A DNA stretch of 52,152 bases, taken from NCBI RefSeq assembly GCF_002135355.1, contig NZ_NEGE01000019.1:1-52152 (forward strand), read 5' to 3'. Shown piece after piece: positions 26,963-36,060 of the stretch. Both the position numbers and the translations under genes were made by a program. Under the pieces are notes generated by a model, which saw only the letters and a list, made by a program, of their open reading frames with translations, was not told where the DNA came from and made no database searches. Source of the DNA: Acinetobacter sp. ANC 4169. GTDB lineage: Bacteria > Pseudomonadota > Gammaproteobacteria > Pseudomonadales > Moraxellaceae. Every line of letters starts with the position of its first letter. Within the stretch, counting starts at the first letter, position 1.

Positions 26963-27400
26963 ATGAAATTTAATTCAGTTTTATTTGCTACATTAATTGC
27001 GACTTCTGCTATTGCGTCTACAACAACTTATGCAGGCAATAGTACCAATGTTGCTTTAACTTCTGCGCTTGGTAGCGTAGTGGGTACTGCAGTGGGTAAG
27101 CACATGGGCGGTAATACTGGAGCAATGATTGGTTCTGCCATCGGTGGGGCTGGCGGTGCTGCGGTTTCAGCAAATAAACGTGACCGTACCGGTGCTGCCA
27201 TTGGTGGTGGTCTAGGTGGTGTGGGTGGCTATACTGTAGGCAAGAGCCTAGGTGGTACCAACGGCGGCTATATCGGTTCTGCTTTAGGTGCTGCGGGTGG
27301 TTCGGTACTGGGTAAAAAAGTCAGCGAAGACCGCCGTTATGATGACCGTTATGACCGCCGTTACAACAGCTATAACAACCGCCGTTATAATCGTCGTTAA
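26963..27400 (+). CDS. Secreted glycine-zipper protein, copy 2
   Basis: A 145-aa paralogue of the preceding gene with a signal peptide ending at TYA, near-identical glycine-zipper core (GSAIGGAGGAAVSANKRDRT) and a tail that has become Arg/Tyr-rich (RRYNSYNNRRYNRR). I start it at 26963, behind CTGGAG. The frame is open back to an ATG at 26846, adding 39 residues that would bury the signal peptide. That upstream stretch is nevertheless conserved with copy 3. Confidence 0.8.
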   Translation: MKFNSVLFATLIATSAIASTTTYAGNSTNVALTSALGSVVGTAVGKHMGGNTGAMIGSAIGGAGGAAVSANKRDRTGAAIGGGLGGVGGYTVGKSLGGTNGGYIGSALGAAGGSVLGKKVSEDRRYDDRYDRRYNSYNNRRYNRR

Positions 27401-27418
27401 TTGCTCAAAATTTCTTTT

Positions 27419-27439
27419 AAAGCACCTTCGGGTGCTTTT
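27419..27439 (+). terminator. Terminator after glycine-zipper copy 2
   Basis: AAAGCACC/GGTGCTTT stem with TTCG tetraloop, a short version of the one after copy 1. Confidence 0.85.
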
Positions 27440-27605
27440 CTACTTTTGATCATGCTTCTCTTTCTATCGTCTTAGTGCATGATTAATTATGAATAAATGT
27501 GCCAGAAAAAAAATACAAATAATAAACAACTCATCCATTTTTATTTCTACATCTTTTATTACATTTAAGCCAATAGATAACAAAAGCTTCCCTCTGGAGT
27601 TTGCC

Positions 27606-28121
27606 ATGAAATTTAATTCAATAATTCTAGCTGCTGTAGTCACAACATCTGCTTTAACAATGACAACTGCAAATGCAGGCAATACAACAAATACAGCCCT
27701 AACTTCTGCCCTAGGTGGGGTGGTCGGTGCCGCAGTAGGTAAACAAATGGGTGGTACTACAGGTGCCATGATTGGTTCCGCCATTGGTGGTGGTGCCGGA
27801 GCTGGTGTTGCTGCAAATAAGCGTGACCGTACTGGCGCTGTGATCGGTGGTGCGTTAGGCGGTGCTGGTGGCTATACCGTAGGCAAAAACATGGGCGGTA
27901 CCAACGGTGGCTATATTGGCGCTGGCTTAGGTTCTGCCGGTGGTGCAGTCCTCGGTAAAAAAGTTAGCGAAGACCGCCGTTACGATGATCGCTATGATGA
28001 TCGTTATGATCGTGATGACCGTCGTCGTTATAATGATCGCTATGACCGCCGTAATAATGGTTACCGTTACAATGACCGCCACGATAATGGCCGTCATTTA
28101 GGCTGGAACAAACATCGTTAA
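27606..28121 (+). CDS. Secreted glycine-zipper protein, copy 3
   Basis: The 171-aa third paralogue has a signal peptide ending at ANA and a more divergent zipper (GSAIGGGAGAGVAANKRDRTGA). Its tail is expanded to about 50 residues built from Arg/Tyr/Asp units (DDRYD repeated). Start at 27606 is supported by CTGGAG; the frame is open to an ATG at 27489, again exactly 117 nt upstream. The growing, low-complexity tail suggests slippage-driven divergence among copies. Confidence 0.8.
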   Translation: MKFNSIILAAVVTTSALTMTTANAGNTTNTALTSALGGVVGAAVGKQMGGTTGAMIGSAIGGGAGAGVAANKRDRTGAVIGGALGGAGGYTVGKNMGGTNGGYIGAGLGSAGGAVLGKKVSEDRRYDDRYDDRYDRDDRRRYNDRYDRRNNGYRYNDRHDNGRHLGWNKHR

Positions 28122-28138
28122 TTTTAAAGATTCAATTT

Positions 28139-28162
28139 AAAGCACCTTCGGGTGCTTTTTTT
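28139..28162 (+). terminator. Terminator after glycine-zipper copy 3
   Basis: AAAGCACC/GGTGCTTT stem, TTCG loop and a longer T-run. Confidence 0.9.
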
Positions 28163-28277
28163 ATAGTTGCGATGAGCCCCCCTATTTACATAACACACCC
28201 ATATATCGAAAAAAAACGATATACAAATTCAGGCAGGCATCGTATGCTTTTATTAGCCCTGATATTAGAGAAAACCA

Positions 28278-29279
28278 ATGCGTTCTTTAAAAGATACCGA
28301 ATTTTCAATTCTGGACTTAGTTCCTGTTCGTGAAAATAAAAGCATTCAATCTTCATTGCATCATGCACTTGCTTTGGCTCAACATGCCGAAAAATTAGCT
28401 TATAAACGCTTATGGCTGGCTGAACATCACAATATGTCTGGTATTGCCAGTTCAGCAACTTCTGTTCTCTTAGGCTATTTACTGGCAAATACGCAAACTT
28501 TAAAAGTCGGTTCAGGCGGTATTATGTTGCCGAACCATGCCCCTTTAATAGTTGCAGAGCAATTTGGCACTTTAGCAACACTCTATCCAAACCGCATTGA
28601 ACTTGGTCTTGGTCGTGCACCGGGTACAGATCAAAATACCATGCGTGCACTGCGTCGTGGTCAGCAAGAAACTGAAGATCAATTTCCGCAAGATGTACTG
28701 GAAATTCTGCAATACTTTAAAGACCCACTCCCACAGCAACGTATTGTGGCAACTCCAGGCCAAAGTACCCATGTTCCAGTCTGGCTATTGGGCTCTAGTT
28801 TGTTTAGCGCACAACTGGCTGCAAAATTGGGACTGCCCTATTCATTTGCCTCACACTTTGCCCCGCGCATGCTGGATCAAGCGATTAAACTGTATAGAGA
28901 AAACTTTGAACCCTCAGAATATCTGGAGCGACCTTATGTGTCGATGGGTGTACCTACCGTCATAGCCGATACAGATGAAGAAGCGCAATATTTAGCAACA
29001 TCACCCTATCAGCGTATTATCTCAATGTTCCGTAATCAGCGCGGCATGTTGAAACCACCAATCGAAAACATTGATGAAATTTGGTCACCATCAGAAAAAA
29101 TGTCGGTGCAACAGTTCTATGCCATGGCACAAATTGGCTCACCTGATACAGTAAAAGCAGGTTTAGAAAAGCTATTGCAAAAATATGATATCAATGAGTT
29201 TATCTTTACCTGTGACATTTACGACACAGACAAACGTATTAAAAACTTCGAGTTATTAATGGATATCAAGAATTCTTGA
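28278..29279 (+). CDS. LLM-class (luciferase-like) flavin-dependent oxidoreductase, YhbW type
   Basis: A 333-aa single-domain TIM barrel of the bacterial-luciferase superfamily. Features are the [22 protein letters not shown] active-site histidines, [42 protein letters not shown], and the WLLGSS flavin-binding turn. The closest general resemblance is to E. coli YhbW, whose substrate is unknown. FMNH2 would be supplied by a separate reductase. It is monocistronic, ending in its own terminator. Confidence 0.88.
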   Translation: MRSLKDTEFSILDLVPVRENKSIQSSLHHALALAQHAEKLAYKRLWLAEHHNMSGIASSATSVLLGYLLANTQTLKVGSGGIMLPNHAPLIVAEQFGTLATLYPNRIELGLGRAPGTDQNTMRALRRGQQETEDQFPQDVLEILQYFKDPLPQQRIVATPGQSTHVPVWLLGSSLFSAQLAAKLGLPYSFASHFAPRMLDQAIKLYRENFEPSEYLERPYVSMGVPTVIADTDEEAQYLATSPYQRIISMFRNQRGMLKPPIENIDEIWSPSEKMSVQQFYAMAQIGSPDTVKAGLEKLLQKYDINEFIFTCDIYDTDKRIKNFELLMDIKNS

Positions 29280-29296
29280 TTCTGGGTCAAAAATCT

Positions 29297-29324
29297 AAAA
29301 AAGCACCTGTAGCGGTGCTTTTTT
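29297..29324 (+). terminator. Terminator after the LLM oxidoreductase gene
   Basis: AAAAAAGCACC/GGTGCTTTTTT stem with a 6-nt loop. Confidence 0.9.
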
Positions 29325-29438
29325 ATGCAAAAAATTCCAATAAAGAAATTCCTTCATTTTTAAAATAAATCATAACAATAATTGTGAAATGCTGGAGCTT
29401 AGGCATAATAGCTGTATAAAAAACAAACTCATATAAAA

Positions 29439-29927
29439 ATGGACGATAAAATGAATCAATATATCAATAAACCCACATCTGCATTTATTGCCGCAAGCTG
29501 GCTGGCGCTGATTGCAGGTGCAGCAGCCTATATGATTGGTCTCTGGAATGCAGACATGCTGTTAAATGAAAAAGGCTATTATCTGATCCTGATTTTATAC
29601 GGCTTATTTGCCGCAGTATCATTACAAAAAATTGTCCGCGATAAACTCGAAGGAATTCATGTCACTGCCATATACTTTGGGCTTTGCTGGGCCTCCATTG
29701 CAATCTGTATTGCCTTATTGACCATTGGTTTATGGAATGCTTCACTGCAATTGAGTGAAAAAGGCTTTTATATTATGGCTTTTTTACTCAGCTTATTTGG
29801 TGCTGTTGCCGTGCAAAAAAATATCCGTGATTTAGACTATCTTCGCGTTCATAGCCAGCCACCGAGTATGCCAAATTATTCAGCTACAGAATTGCACTCC
29901 CCAGAACAGGATAACGAAAAAAACTAA
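29439..29927 (+). CDS. YiaA-like inner-membrane protein (YiaAB domains)
   Basis: The 162-aa protein holds two copies of a two-helix unit (about residues 13-65 and 75-130), each with an IGLWNA...LNEKGYY or [16 protein letters not shown] motif, the hallmark of the YiaA/YiaB family. Four membrane segments are predicted. The function is unknown. The C-terminus is a polar tail. Met1 (29439) and Met5 (29451) are both possible starts, as no clear Shine-Dalgarno decides. Confidence 0.82.
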   Translation: MDDKMNQYINKPTSAFIAASWLALIAGAAAYMIGLWNADMLLNEKGYYLILILYGLFAAVSLQKIVRDKLEGIHVTAIYFGLCWASIAICIALLTIGLWNASLQLSEKGFYIMAFLLSLFGAVAVQKNIRDLDYLRVHSQPPSMPNYSATELHSPEQDNEKN

Positions 29928-29996
29928 CTGCTTTTAGAGGTGTTTTATTCCCCGCAGTACTTTCATTATAATTAAATAATTGCATACATTTTAAAG

Positions 29997-30033
29997 ATAA
30001 GACTTGGCCCTTAATGACAAGTCTTTATTTTTA
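29997..30033 (+). terminator. Probable terminator after the YiaA-like gene
   Basis: Stem AAGACTTG (29999-30006)/CAAGTCTT (30018-30025) with an 11-nt loop, followed by TATTTTTA. It is AT-rich and moderate in strength. Confidence 0.6.
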
Positions 30034-30182
30034 ATATCAAATAGTTAAATAAATTATTCCAATAAATCATCAGCCTAAATAATTAACCAAAATGCTCACC
30101 TCACTTTAAGCACTTAGGCAAGTTACATTGCCATGCTTTTTCATACACTTGTAATTAAATAATGATTTTACAGGTGTGCATA

Positions 30183-31112
30183 ATGGCTTCTATCGACTTG
30201 GAAAAAATGCTGGATAAAGTCAAAAATACCCAATGGACCTTATCTGATATTGACTGGGATGCACCAGGAAAAGAATTGATCACGGCTGAACAATGGCCGA
30301 ATCTTAAAGAATTTATGGCCGATTTAATGTGGATTGAACATGTCGGTGCACGCGCTTTTGCGGCCATGTCAAAAAAAGCACCCAATCCAGTATTGGCAGA
30401 AATGTATGCCATCTTTCATGCTGAAGAACAACGGCATGCCAATGCAGAAATGGCACTGATGAAACGCTGGAATATGCTGGAAGATGACATTCCCAAGCCC
30501 AATAAAAATCTGTGCCTGATTATTAAATGGCTAGATCGCTATGCGGATGACATGCCCTTTTATATTTTAGGTGCGGTTATTCCAATGCTGGAAGTTGCCC
30601 TGGATGGTGCCTTATGTACTTTTTTACTGGACAGCGTAGAGGATCCGGTTTGTCATCAGGCCTTTAAATTGATCAATGGCGATGAAGCGCGTCACCTCGG
30701 TGTGGGTTTTAGTGTCATGGAAGCCCAAGGCTATAACAAAACCTTTATTCAACTGGCGCAGATGGCGGCCAGAGCCATAGATCCTCGTATATTGCTCGGT
30801 ATTTTGGCTTATTTACCCCTGATCAATAAAATGCGTGACAATGTAATCAAATTAGGGCTTGCAGAAGAAAAACTTTATGCTGCCATGAACAAGTTTTCCA
30901 GAATTGGCGGCCGAACTGCAGCCGGACGTCGCAATCCCTGGTATCAGATTATTCAGTTTCATGCCTATAAAGTGATCGATCGCAAGCAAAAATGGTTCCA
31001 TATTCCTGTAGATGCCATGGTAACGATGACTGACAAGATTCCAGAAAAATCTTTACCAAAAGTCCCATCTTGGATATACCAGTTAACTGCAGAACCAACT
31101 GCAACGAAGTAA
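30183..31112 (+). CDS. Ferritin-like diiron protein, unknown substrate
   Basis: The 309-aa protein shows the four-helix diiron pattern: Glu52, E82xxH85 (EEQRH), Glu137 and E168xxH171 (DEARH), the ligand set of the ferritin/R2-like superfamily. A C-terminal third after about residue 200 is extra to the iron domain and has two hydrophobic stretches. The ATG at 30183 with AGGTG upstream is preferred over one seven codons earlier. Its stop is 20 bp before the next gene, so the two are one operon. It may be an oxygenase, oxidase or aldehyde-forming enzyme; I could not assign it. Confidence 0.78.
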   Translation: MASIDLEKMLDKVKNTQWTLSDIDWDAPGKELITAEQWPNLKEFMADLMWIEHVGARAFAAMSKKAPNPVLAEMYAIFHAEEQRHANAEMALMKRWNMLEDDIPKPNKNLCLIIKWLDRYADDMPFYILGAVIPMLEVALDGALCTFLLDSVEDPVCHQAFKLINGDEARHLGVGFSVMEAQGYNKTFIQLAQMAARAIDPRILLGILAYLPLINKMRDNVIKLGLAEEKLYAAMNKFSRIGGRTAAGRRNPWYQIIQFHAYKVIDRKQKWFHIPVDAMVTMTDKIPEKSLPKVPSWIYQLTAEPTATK

Positions 31113-31132
31113 AAATAAGAAAGGATATGAAA

Positions 31133-31687
31133 ATGGTTAACAAGAAGAAGAGCCCATTGGATGGTTTCTTTCAAAATTCACCCGAGTTTTTCCAGAAATT
31201 TCATGGAAAAATTGTCGCTGCTGAAGATATTAAAAACTTTGATTTTACAGATTTAAATGTGGCGATTGTCGGGGGCAATCAAATGACAGTCATGCATCTG
31301 GAGCAGATCTGCATTACTGCAAAATTTGTGAAAGTATTCCAGAATATGCCTTTGTTTATTTTGCCGCAAACTGAAAAAGGCATTCACAAACTGCTTTCAC
31401 ATCCTTTAATTATCAAGAATCGTCGTTTGTTTAATAATCGCGTTAAATCATTATTGGCGATTCGCTATCTTGAATCGCAAGTTCAGGATACCTGGTTAAA
31501 ACGCCAGCTCATGCCCAATTCAGCTTCTGAAAATAAGATTTTTTTCAAATCGGATAGTTATTATGCTGCGCTACAACGCGAGAATTGCAAGCTGCTTACC
31601 TGGCCTGTGGTGAAAATCACTGAAAATGCCGTACAAAGCATGGAAGGTGTTGAACATCTGGTAGATGTAATTATTACAACCTATTAA
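31133..31687 (+). CDS. Short flavin-monooxygenase-like protein lacking its FAD and C-terminal parts
   Basis: The 184-aa product resembles the middle of a CzcO/Baeyer-Villiger-type flavin monooxygenase. LNVAIVGGNQ (41-50) corresponds to the second Rossmann (NADPH) strand-loop, with a degenerate GxGxxG. KVFQNMPLFILP matches the VFQRTPxWVLP region, and DSYYAALQRENCKLLTWPVVKIT matches the DYYPALQRPNVELVT region. It stops at DVIITTY, where the ATGF motif would follow. No FAD-binding N-terminus exists. ATG at 31133 is chosen because AAGGA lies 7 bp upstream; 31127 is too close to it. It is paired with the diiron gene upstream. Confidence 0.65.
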   Translation: MVNKKKSPLDGFFQNSPEFFQKFHGKIVAAEDIKNFDFTDLNVAIVGGNQMTVMHLEQICITAKFVKVFQNMPLFILPQTEKGIHKLLSHPLIIKNRRLFNNRVKSLLAIRYLESQVQDTWLKRQLMPNSASENKIFFKSDSYYAALQRENCKLLTWPVVKITENAVQSMEGVEHLVDVIITTY

Positions 31688-31705
31688 TGGCGAGTATTTG
31701 CCATC

Positions 31706-31734
31706 AAAAAAAGAGGTTTAGAAGCCTCTTTTTT
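31706..31734. terminator. Bidirectional terminator between convergent operons
   Basis: AAAAGAGG/CCTCTTTT stem with partial inner pairing, A-run on one side and T-run on the other. It serves the diiron/FMO-like operon and the convergent 31756 gene. Confidence 0.85.
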
Positions 31735-31755
31735 ATTGGTTTTATTGAATAGCCT

Positions 31756-32526
31756 TTATTTGACTGTACCCACATATTGGTAATTACTTTTAGTTTTTTG
31801 ATAACGCAGATAATTTGAAGTTAACTCACCAGAAGCTTTCACCACTAAAATATCTATATTTTTTAAATCCTTAGATACCCGAATATAGTGCTGGTTCATA
31901 TCAAAAGGCTCTATATTTTTGGGATAATAATTGCAGTCATAATCGACATCGATATGGTTCATTGTTTGAGTTCTGGTTTTAAACACATCAATAGCTTTAT
32001 ATTTTGCATTTTTGATTTGTGCTGCCTGTATAGCATAAGCCCCGACACAACTACTGCCTACATAAGTACTGGAAATGAGATACATCGCTTGCTGATTCAA
32101 TTGCGTTTGCTGAATAGATCGAATAAATCCACCCTCCTTTACGGCTTGAGTAATGACTTTATTGCCCTGTTTAAATTGCACATAGGACTCAAATTCGCGC
32201 ATCGTACCGCCTGCAGAAATATCAAATGTATAAAATTTAAGCTTTCGGTCAGGGCTATAATTCACAAAAACCATGCTTTTGCTGCTTAATTTTTTAAAAT
32301 CATAAGCAAAACTTTGCGGATTCTGTTGAATAAATTCGCTTATTTTTAAGGCAACTTCCTGGTTCACACCCTCATTTTCATAGCGATCAGTTAAGCGGAT
32401 TTGTTCATATTGATTGATTATTCGGGTTTCAAAATCAGCCACAGATGCTGCAAAAATTGGGCTATTTGCCAGACTGAGCCAAGCAAACAAAAAGACCATT
32501 ATTTTTGGCTTTAATATTTTATTCAT
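31756..32526 (-). CDS. Secreted hypothetical protein
   Basis: A 256-aa protein with a signal peptide ending at FAA (about residue 27), so periplasmic or exported. The mature part is mixed alpha/beta with tyrosine-rich segments and Cys residues at SSCVGAY and DYDCNYY that could form a disulfide. I do not recognise a family. It is monocistronic between the diiron operon and ppsR. Confidence 0.7.
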   Translation of the reverse strand: MNKILKPKIMVFLFAWLSLANSPIFAASVADFETRIINQYEQIRLTDRYENEGVNQEVALKISEFIQQNPQSFAYDFKKLSSKSMVFVNYSPDRKLKFYTFDISAGGTMREFESYVQFKQGNKVITQAVKEGGFIRSIQQTQLNQQAMYLISSTYVGSSCVGAYAIQAAQIKNAKYKAIDVFKTRTQTMNHIDVDYDCNYYPKNIEPFDMNQHYIRVSKDLKNIDILVVKASGELTSNYLRYQKTKSNYQYVGTVK

Positions 32527-32602
32527 ATAATAACCATTTTTATTTTCGATTATTAAAACGTAGAGTTAAACCTTGATTTAACTCTAGTTTAAAACTTTTC
32601 AA

Positions 32603-33439
32603 TTAACCAATACGACGTTTCAAGCCAGTCATTTGCAAAACACGGGTTGAAATTTCTTCAATCGACATTTCAGAAACGTTCAGATATTTAATGCCTTCTG
32701 AAATATAAATACCTTCTACCGCACGCAGTTCCATCTGGCATTGACTGAAACTTGCATAACGGCTGTTGGCTTTACGCTCGGTACGAATCGCGACAAGTCG
32801 CTCTGCATCAATCATTAAGCCAAATAGTTTATGTTTGTGTGCTTTTAATACCGCAGGCAGACGGTTGTCATCCAGGTCTTCTTCAGTCAGTGGATAGTTC
32901 GCTACACGAATTCCAAATTGTAATGACAAATAAATTGAAGTTGGTGTTTTACCGGAACGTGATACCCCGATCAGGATCAAATCGGCCTTGTCATAATGGC
33001 GTGTGCGTGCGCCGTCATCGTTATCCAAAGCAAAATGTACCGCATCAATACGTGCCTTATATGACTCGGAATCGGTCACGGCATGGGTTTGTCCGACTAA
33101 AGTTGTAGGCGCAGTACCCAAAACCTCAGACAACTTACCAATAAGACCTTCAAAAACATCAAGATTTACTGCATTTGCAGTGTTGATAATGTCCCGAACA
33201 TAAGGGTCTACCAAGGTATCAAATACCAAAGGTTGTTGCCCGTCTTGATCAGCACGCTGGTTAATTTCAGCCACAACATTCATCGCAGCTTCTTCGGAAC
33301 TGATATAAGGAATAATATGAATGTCAAAATCTACATGAGGAAACTGCGCTAACAGTGAGTGTCCAAGGGTTTCAGCAGTAATTGCAGTACCATCGGAGAT
33401 AAAAAAAACACTGCGCTTAATCTGTTTACCTTCTGACAT
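32603..33439 (-). CDS. ppsR: PpsR, bifunctional regulator of PEP synthase
   Basis: The 278-aa DUF299 protein inactivates PEP synthase by ADP-dependent phosphorylation of a threonine and reactivates it by phosphate-dependent dephosphorylation. The P-loop GVSRSGKT (158-165) and the N-terminal VFFISDGTAITAETLGHSLL are family hallmarks. It is divergent from ppsA, its target, with 153 bp between. AAGGAG lies 8 bp before the start. This linkage matches other proteobacteria. Confidence 0.95.
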   Translation of the reverse strand: MSEGKQIKRSVFFISDGTAITAETLGHSLLAQFPHVDFDIHIIPYISSEEAAMNVVAEINQRADQDGQQPLVFDTLVDPYVRDIINTANAVNLDVFEGLIGKLSEVLGTAPTTLVGQTHAVTDSESYKARIDAVHFALDNDDGARTRHYDKADLILIGVSRSGKTPTSIYLSLQFGIRVANYPLTEEDLDDNRLPAVLKAHKHKLFGLMIDAERLVAIRTERKANSRYASFSQCQMELRAVEGIYISEGIKYLNVSEMSIEEISTRVLQMTGLKRRIG

Positions 33440-33518
33440 TAAAATTCTCCTTAAATATTTGTCTTAGTGCTATATAATCTTTATAGTAAACCATCTTACA
33501 TGACTGTCGCCCAGTAAA

Positions 33519-33546
33519 TTCTTAAAGCTAGGCGATTTGCTATAAT
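33519..33546 (+). promoter_or_regulatory. Candidate promoter of ppsA with extended -10
   Basis: TATAAT at 33541-33546 is a perfect -10, preceded by TGC (extended -10). A weak -35 TTCTTA lies at 33519-33524 with 16-bp spacing. It lies about 46 bp upstream of the ppsA start. Confidence 0.6.
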
Positions 33547-33592
33547 TTCATGCCAAGATAGTGATTAATACTGCATAAGTGGAGTAACAACT

Positions 33593-35971
33593 TTGGAAGC
33601 GCGCGTAATTGGTCTAGAAAAATTAGGGAAACACGACGTTGAGCTCGTTGGTGGGAAAAACTCATCATTGGGTGAGATGATCAGCCATTTGTCTAATGCT
33701 GGTGTATCGGTACCGGGTGGTTTTGCAACCACAGCTGCTGCATATCGTGAATTTCTCGAGCAAAGCGGCCTAAACGCTAAAATCAACGCAGAGCTTGCAG
33801 CACTAAATGTTGATGACGTAATAGCTCTAGCAGAAACTGGCGCTAAAATTCGTCAATGGATTGTCGAAACTCCGCTTACGGCAGAACTTGAAAAAGAAGT
33901 TCGTGAATCTTTCGCAATTCTTTCAAACGGCAACCCCGACATCGCGGTTGCCGTTCGTTCATCTGCGACTGCAGAAGACTTGCCGGATGCTTCTTTCGCT
34001 GGTCAGCAAGAAACTTTCCTGAACATCCGTGGCATCGACAACGTTCTTATTGCAATTAAAGAAGTATTTGCATCTCTTTATAACGATCGCGCAATTTCTT
34101 ACCGTGTACACCAAAACTTTGCACATGACGTGGTTGCCCTTTCTGCTGGCGTACAACGTATGGTGCGCTCAGAAACTGGTGCTGCAGGTGTAATGTTCAC
34201 TTTGGACACAGAATCTGGCTTCCGTGATGCAGTATTTATCACTGCATCTTATGGCTTGGGTGAAATGGTTGTGCAAGGTGCAGTAAACCCTGACGAATTC
34301 TATATCTCTAAACCACTTCTTAAAAACGGCAAACATTCAATCCTGCGTCGTAACCTTGGTTCTAAACACCAAAAAATGATTTATGGTGAAGAAGGCGCTG
34401 CAGGTAAATCTGTGGTTGTAGTCGACGTTGAAAAACAAGACCGTCAACAATTTTCTTTAAATGATCATGAACTTCAAGAGCTTGCAAAACAAGCGTTGAT
34501 CATTGAAGAACATTACGGTGCGCCAATGGACATCGAATGGGCAAAAGATGGCGACGACCAACAGCTTTACATCGTTCAGGCACGTCCAGAAACAGTAAAA
34601 AGCCGTGAAAATGTCGGCACTATGGAACGCTACCTGTTGAAACAAAAAGGTACTGTGCTTTGCGAAGGCCGTTCAATCGGTCAACGTATCGGTTCTGGTA
34701 AAGTCCGCATCGTAACGTCAATCAAAGAAATGGACAAAGTACAAGACGGTGACGTACTTGTATCTGACATGACTGACCCGGATTGGGAACCAGTAATGAA
34801 ACGTGCTGCGGCCATTGTCACTAACCGTGGTGGTCGTACTTGTCACGCAGCCATCATTGCACGTGAACTCGGTGTTCCGGCAATTGTAGGTTGTGGTAAT
34901 GCAACTGAAGTATTAACCGATGGTCAAGAAGTGACTGTGTCTTGTGCTGAAGGTGATACAGGTTTCATCTACGAAGGTTCTTTAGATTTCGAAGTTCAAC
35001 GCAACTCTATCGAATCTATGCCTGCGCTTCCATTTAAAGTCATGATGAACGTGGGTAACCCTGACCGTGCATTCGACTTTGCTCAAATTCCAAACGAAGG
35101 TATTGGTCTTGCACGTCTAGAATTCATCATCAACCGTATGATTGGTGTGCATCCTAAAGCATTGTTGAACATTGACAGCCTGCCACGTGAAACTCGTGCT
35201 GCTGTAATGGCACGTACTGCAGGTTACTCTTCGCCAATCGAGTTCTATGTAGAAAAATTGGTGGAAGGTATTTCTACCCTTGCTGCTGCTTTTGCTGACA
35301 AACCAGTGATCGTGCGTATGTCTGACTTTAAGTCAAACGAATATGCAAACTTGATCGGTGGTAAGTTATACGAACCAGAAGAAGAAAACCCAATGTTGGG
35401 CTTCCGTGGTGCAAGCCGCTACGTTTCTGACAACTTCCGTGACTGCTTCGAACTTGAATGCCGTGCGCTGAAAAAAGCACGTGACGAAATGGGCTTGACT
35501 AACATCCAAATCATGATTCCTTTCGTACGTACAGTTGCTGAAGCGAAACGTGTGATTGAGTTATTGGCGCTGAATGGTCTTAAACGCGGTGAAAATGGTC
35601 TTAAAGTGATCATGATGTGCGAATTGCCAACAAATGCATTATTGGCTGAACAATTCCTTGAACACTTCGATGGTTTCTCTATCGGTTCTAACGACTTGAC
35701 TCAGTTAACATTGGGTCTAGACCGTGACTCTGGTATTGTTTCTCATTTGTTTGATGAACGTGACCCAGCGGTTAAAGCACTTCTTTCTATGGCAATCCAT
35801 GCATGTCGTAAAGCAGGTAAATACGTAGGTATTTGTGGTCAAGGTCCTTCTGACCACCCTGACCTAGCTAAATGGTTGATGGAACAAGGTATTGAGTCTG
35901 TTTCTTTAAACCCGGACTCTGTTTTAGACACTTGGTTCTTCCTTGCTGAAGAAAAAGCTCAACAAGCGTAA
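33593..35971 (+). CDS. ppsA: Phosphoenolpyruvate synthase
   Basis: A 792-aa enzyme converting pyruvate, ATP and water to PEP, AMP and phosphate for gluconeogenesis. The nucleotide-binding domain (1-340), the phosphohistidine domain with His418 in [21 protein letters not shown], and the PEP-binding TIM barrel ending in [12 protein letters not shown] are all present. The start is TTG at 33593 with GGAG 8 bp upstream; no ATG is suitably placed. Codon usage is strongly biased, suggesting high expression. PpsR is divergent. Confidence 0.97.
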   Translation: MEARVIGLEKLGKHDVELVGGKNSSLGEMISHLSNAGVSVPGGFATTAAAYREFLEQSGLNAKINAELAALNVDDVIALAETGAKIRQWIVETPLTAELEKEVRESFAILSNGNPDIAVAVRSSATAEDLPDASFAGQQETFLNIRGIDNVLIAIKEVFASLYNDRAISYRVHQNFAHDVVALSAGVQRMVRSETGAAGVMFTLDTESGFRDAVFITASYGLGEMVVQGAVNPDEFYISKPLLKNGKHSILRRNLGSKHQKMIYGEEGAAGKSVVVVDVEKQDRQQFSLNDHELQELAKQALIIEEHYGAPMDIEWAKDGDDQQLYIVQARPETVKSRENVGTMERYLLKQKGTVLCEGRSIGQRIGSGKVRIVTSIKEMDKVQDGDVLVSDMTDPDWEPVMKRAAAIVTNRGGRTCHAAIIARELGVPAIVGCGNATEVLTDGQEVTVSCAEGDTGFIYEGSLDFEVQRNSIESMPALPFKVMMNVGNPDRAFDFAQIPNEGIGLARLEFIINRMIGVHPKALLNIDSLPRETRAAVMARTAGYSSPIEFYVEKLVEGISTLAAAFADKPVIVRMSDFKSNEYANLIGGKLYEPEEENPMLGFRGASRYVSDNFRDCFELECRALKKARDEMGLTNIQIMIPFVRTVAEAKRVIELLALNGLKRGENGLKVIMMCELPTNALLAEQFLEHFDGFSIGSNDLTQLTLGLDRDSGIVSHLFDERDPAVKALLSMAIHACRKAGKYVGICGQGPSDHPDLAKWLMEQGIESVSLNPDSVLDTWFFLAEEKAQQA

Positions 35972-35982
35972 TAAAACATGTT

Positions 35983-36012
35983 AAAAAAGACCCATTCGTG
36001 GGTCTTTTTTTT
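35983..36012 (+). terminator. Terminator after ppsA
   Basis: GACCCA/TGGGTC stem with a TTCG tetraloop, flanked by A-run and eight T. Confidence 0.93.
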
Positions 36013-36060
36013 CATCTGCGATTTTTTGTATTTTTAGATTTATTTTGAGAATTTAGTTTT

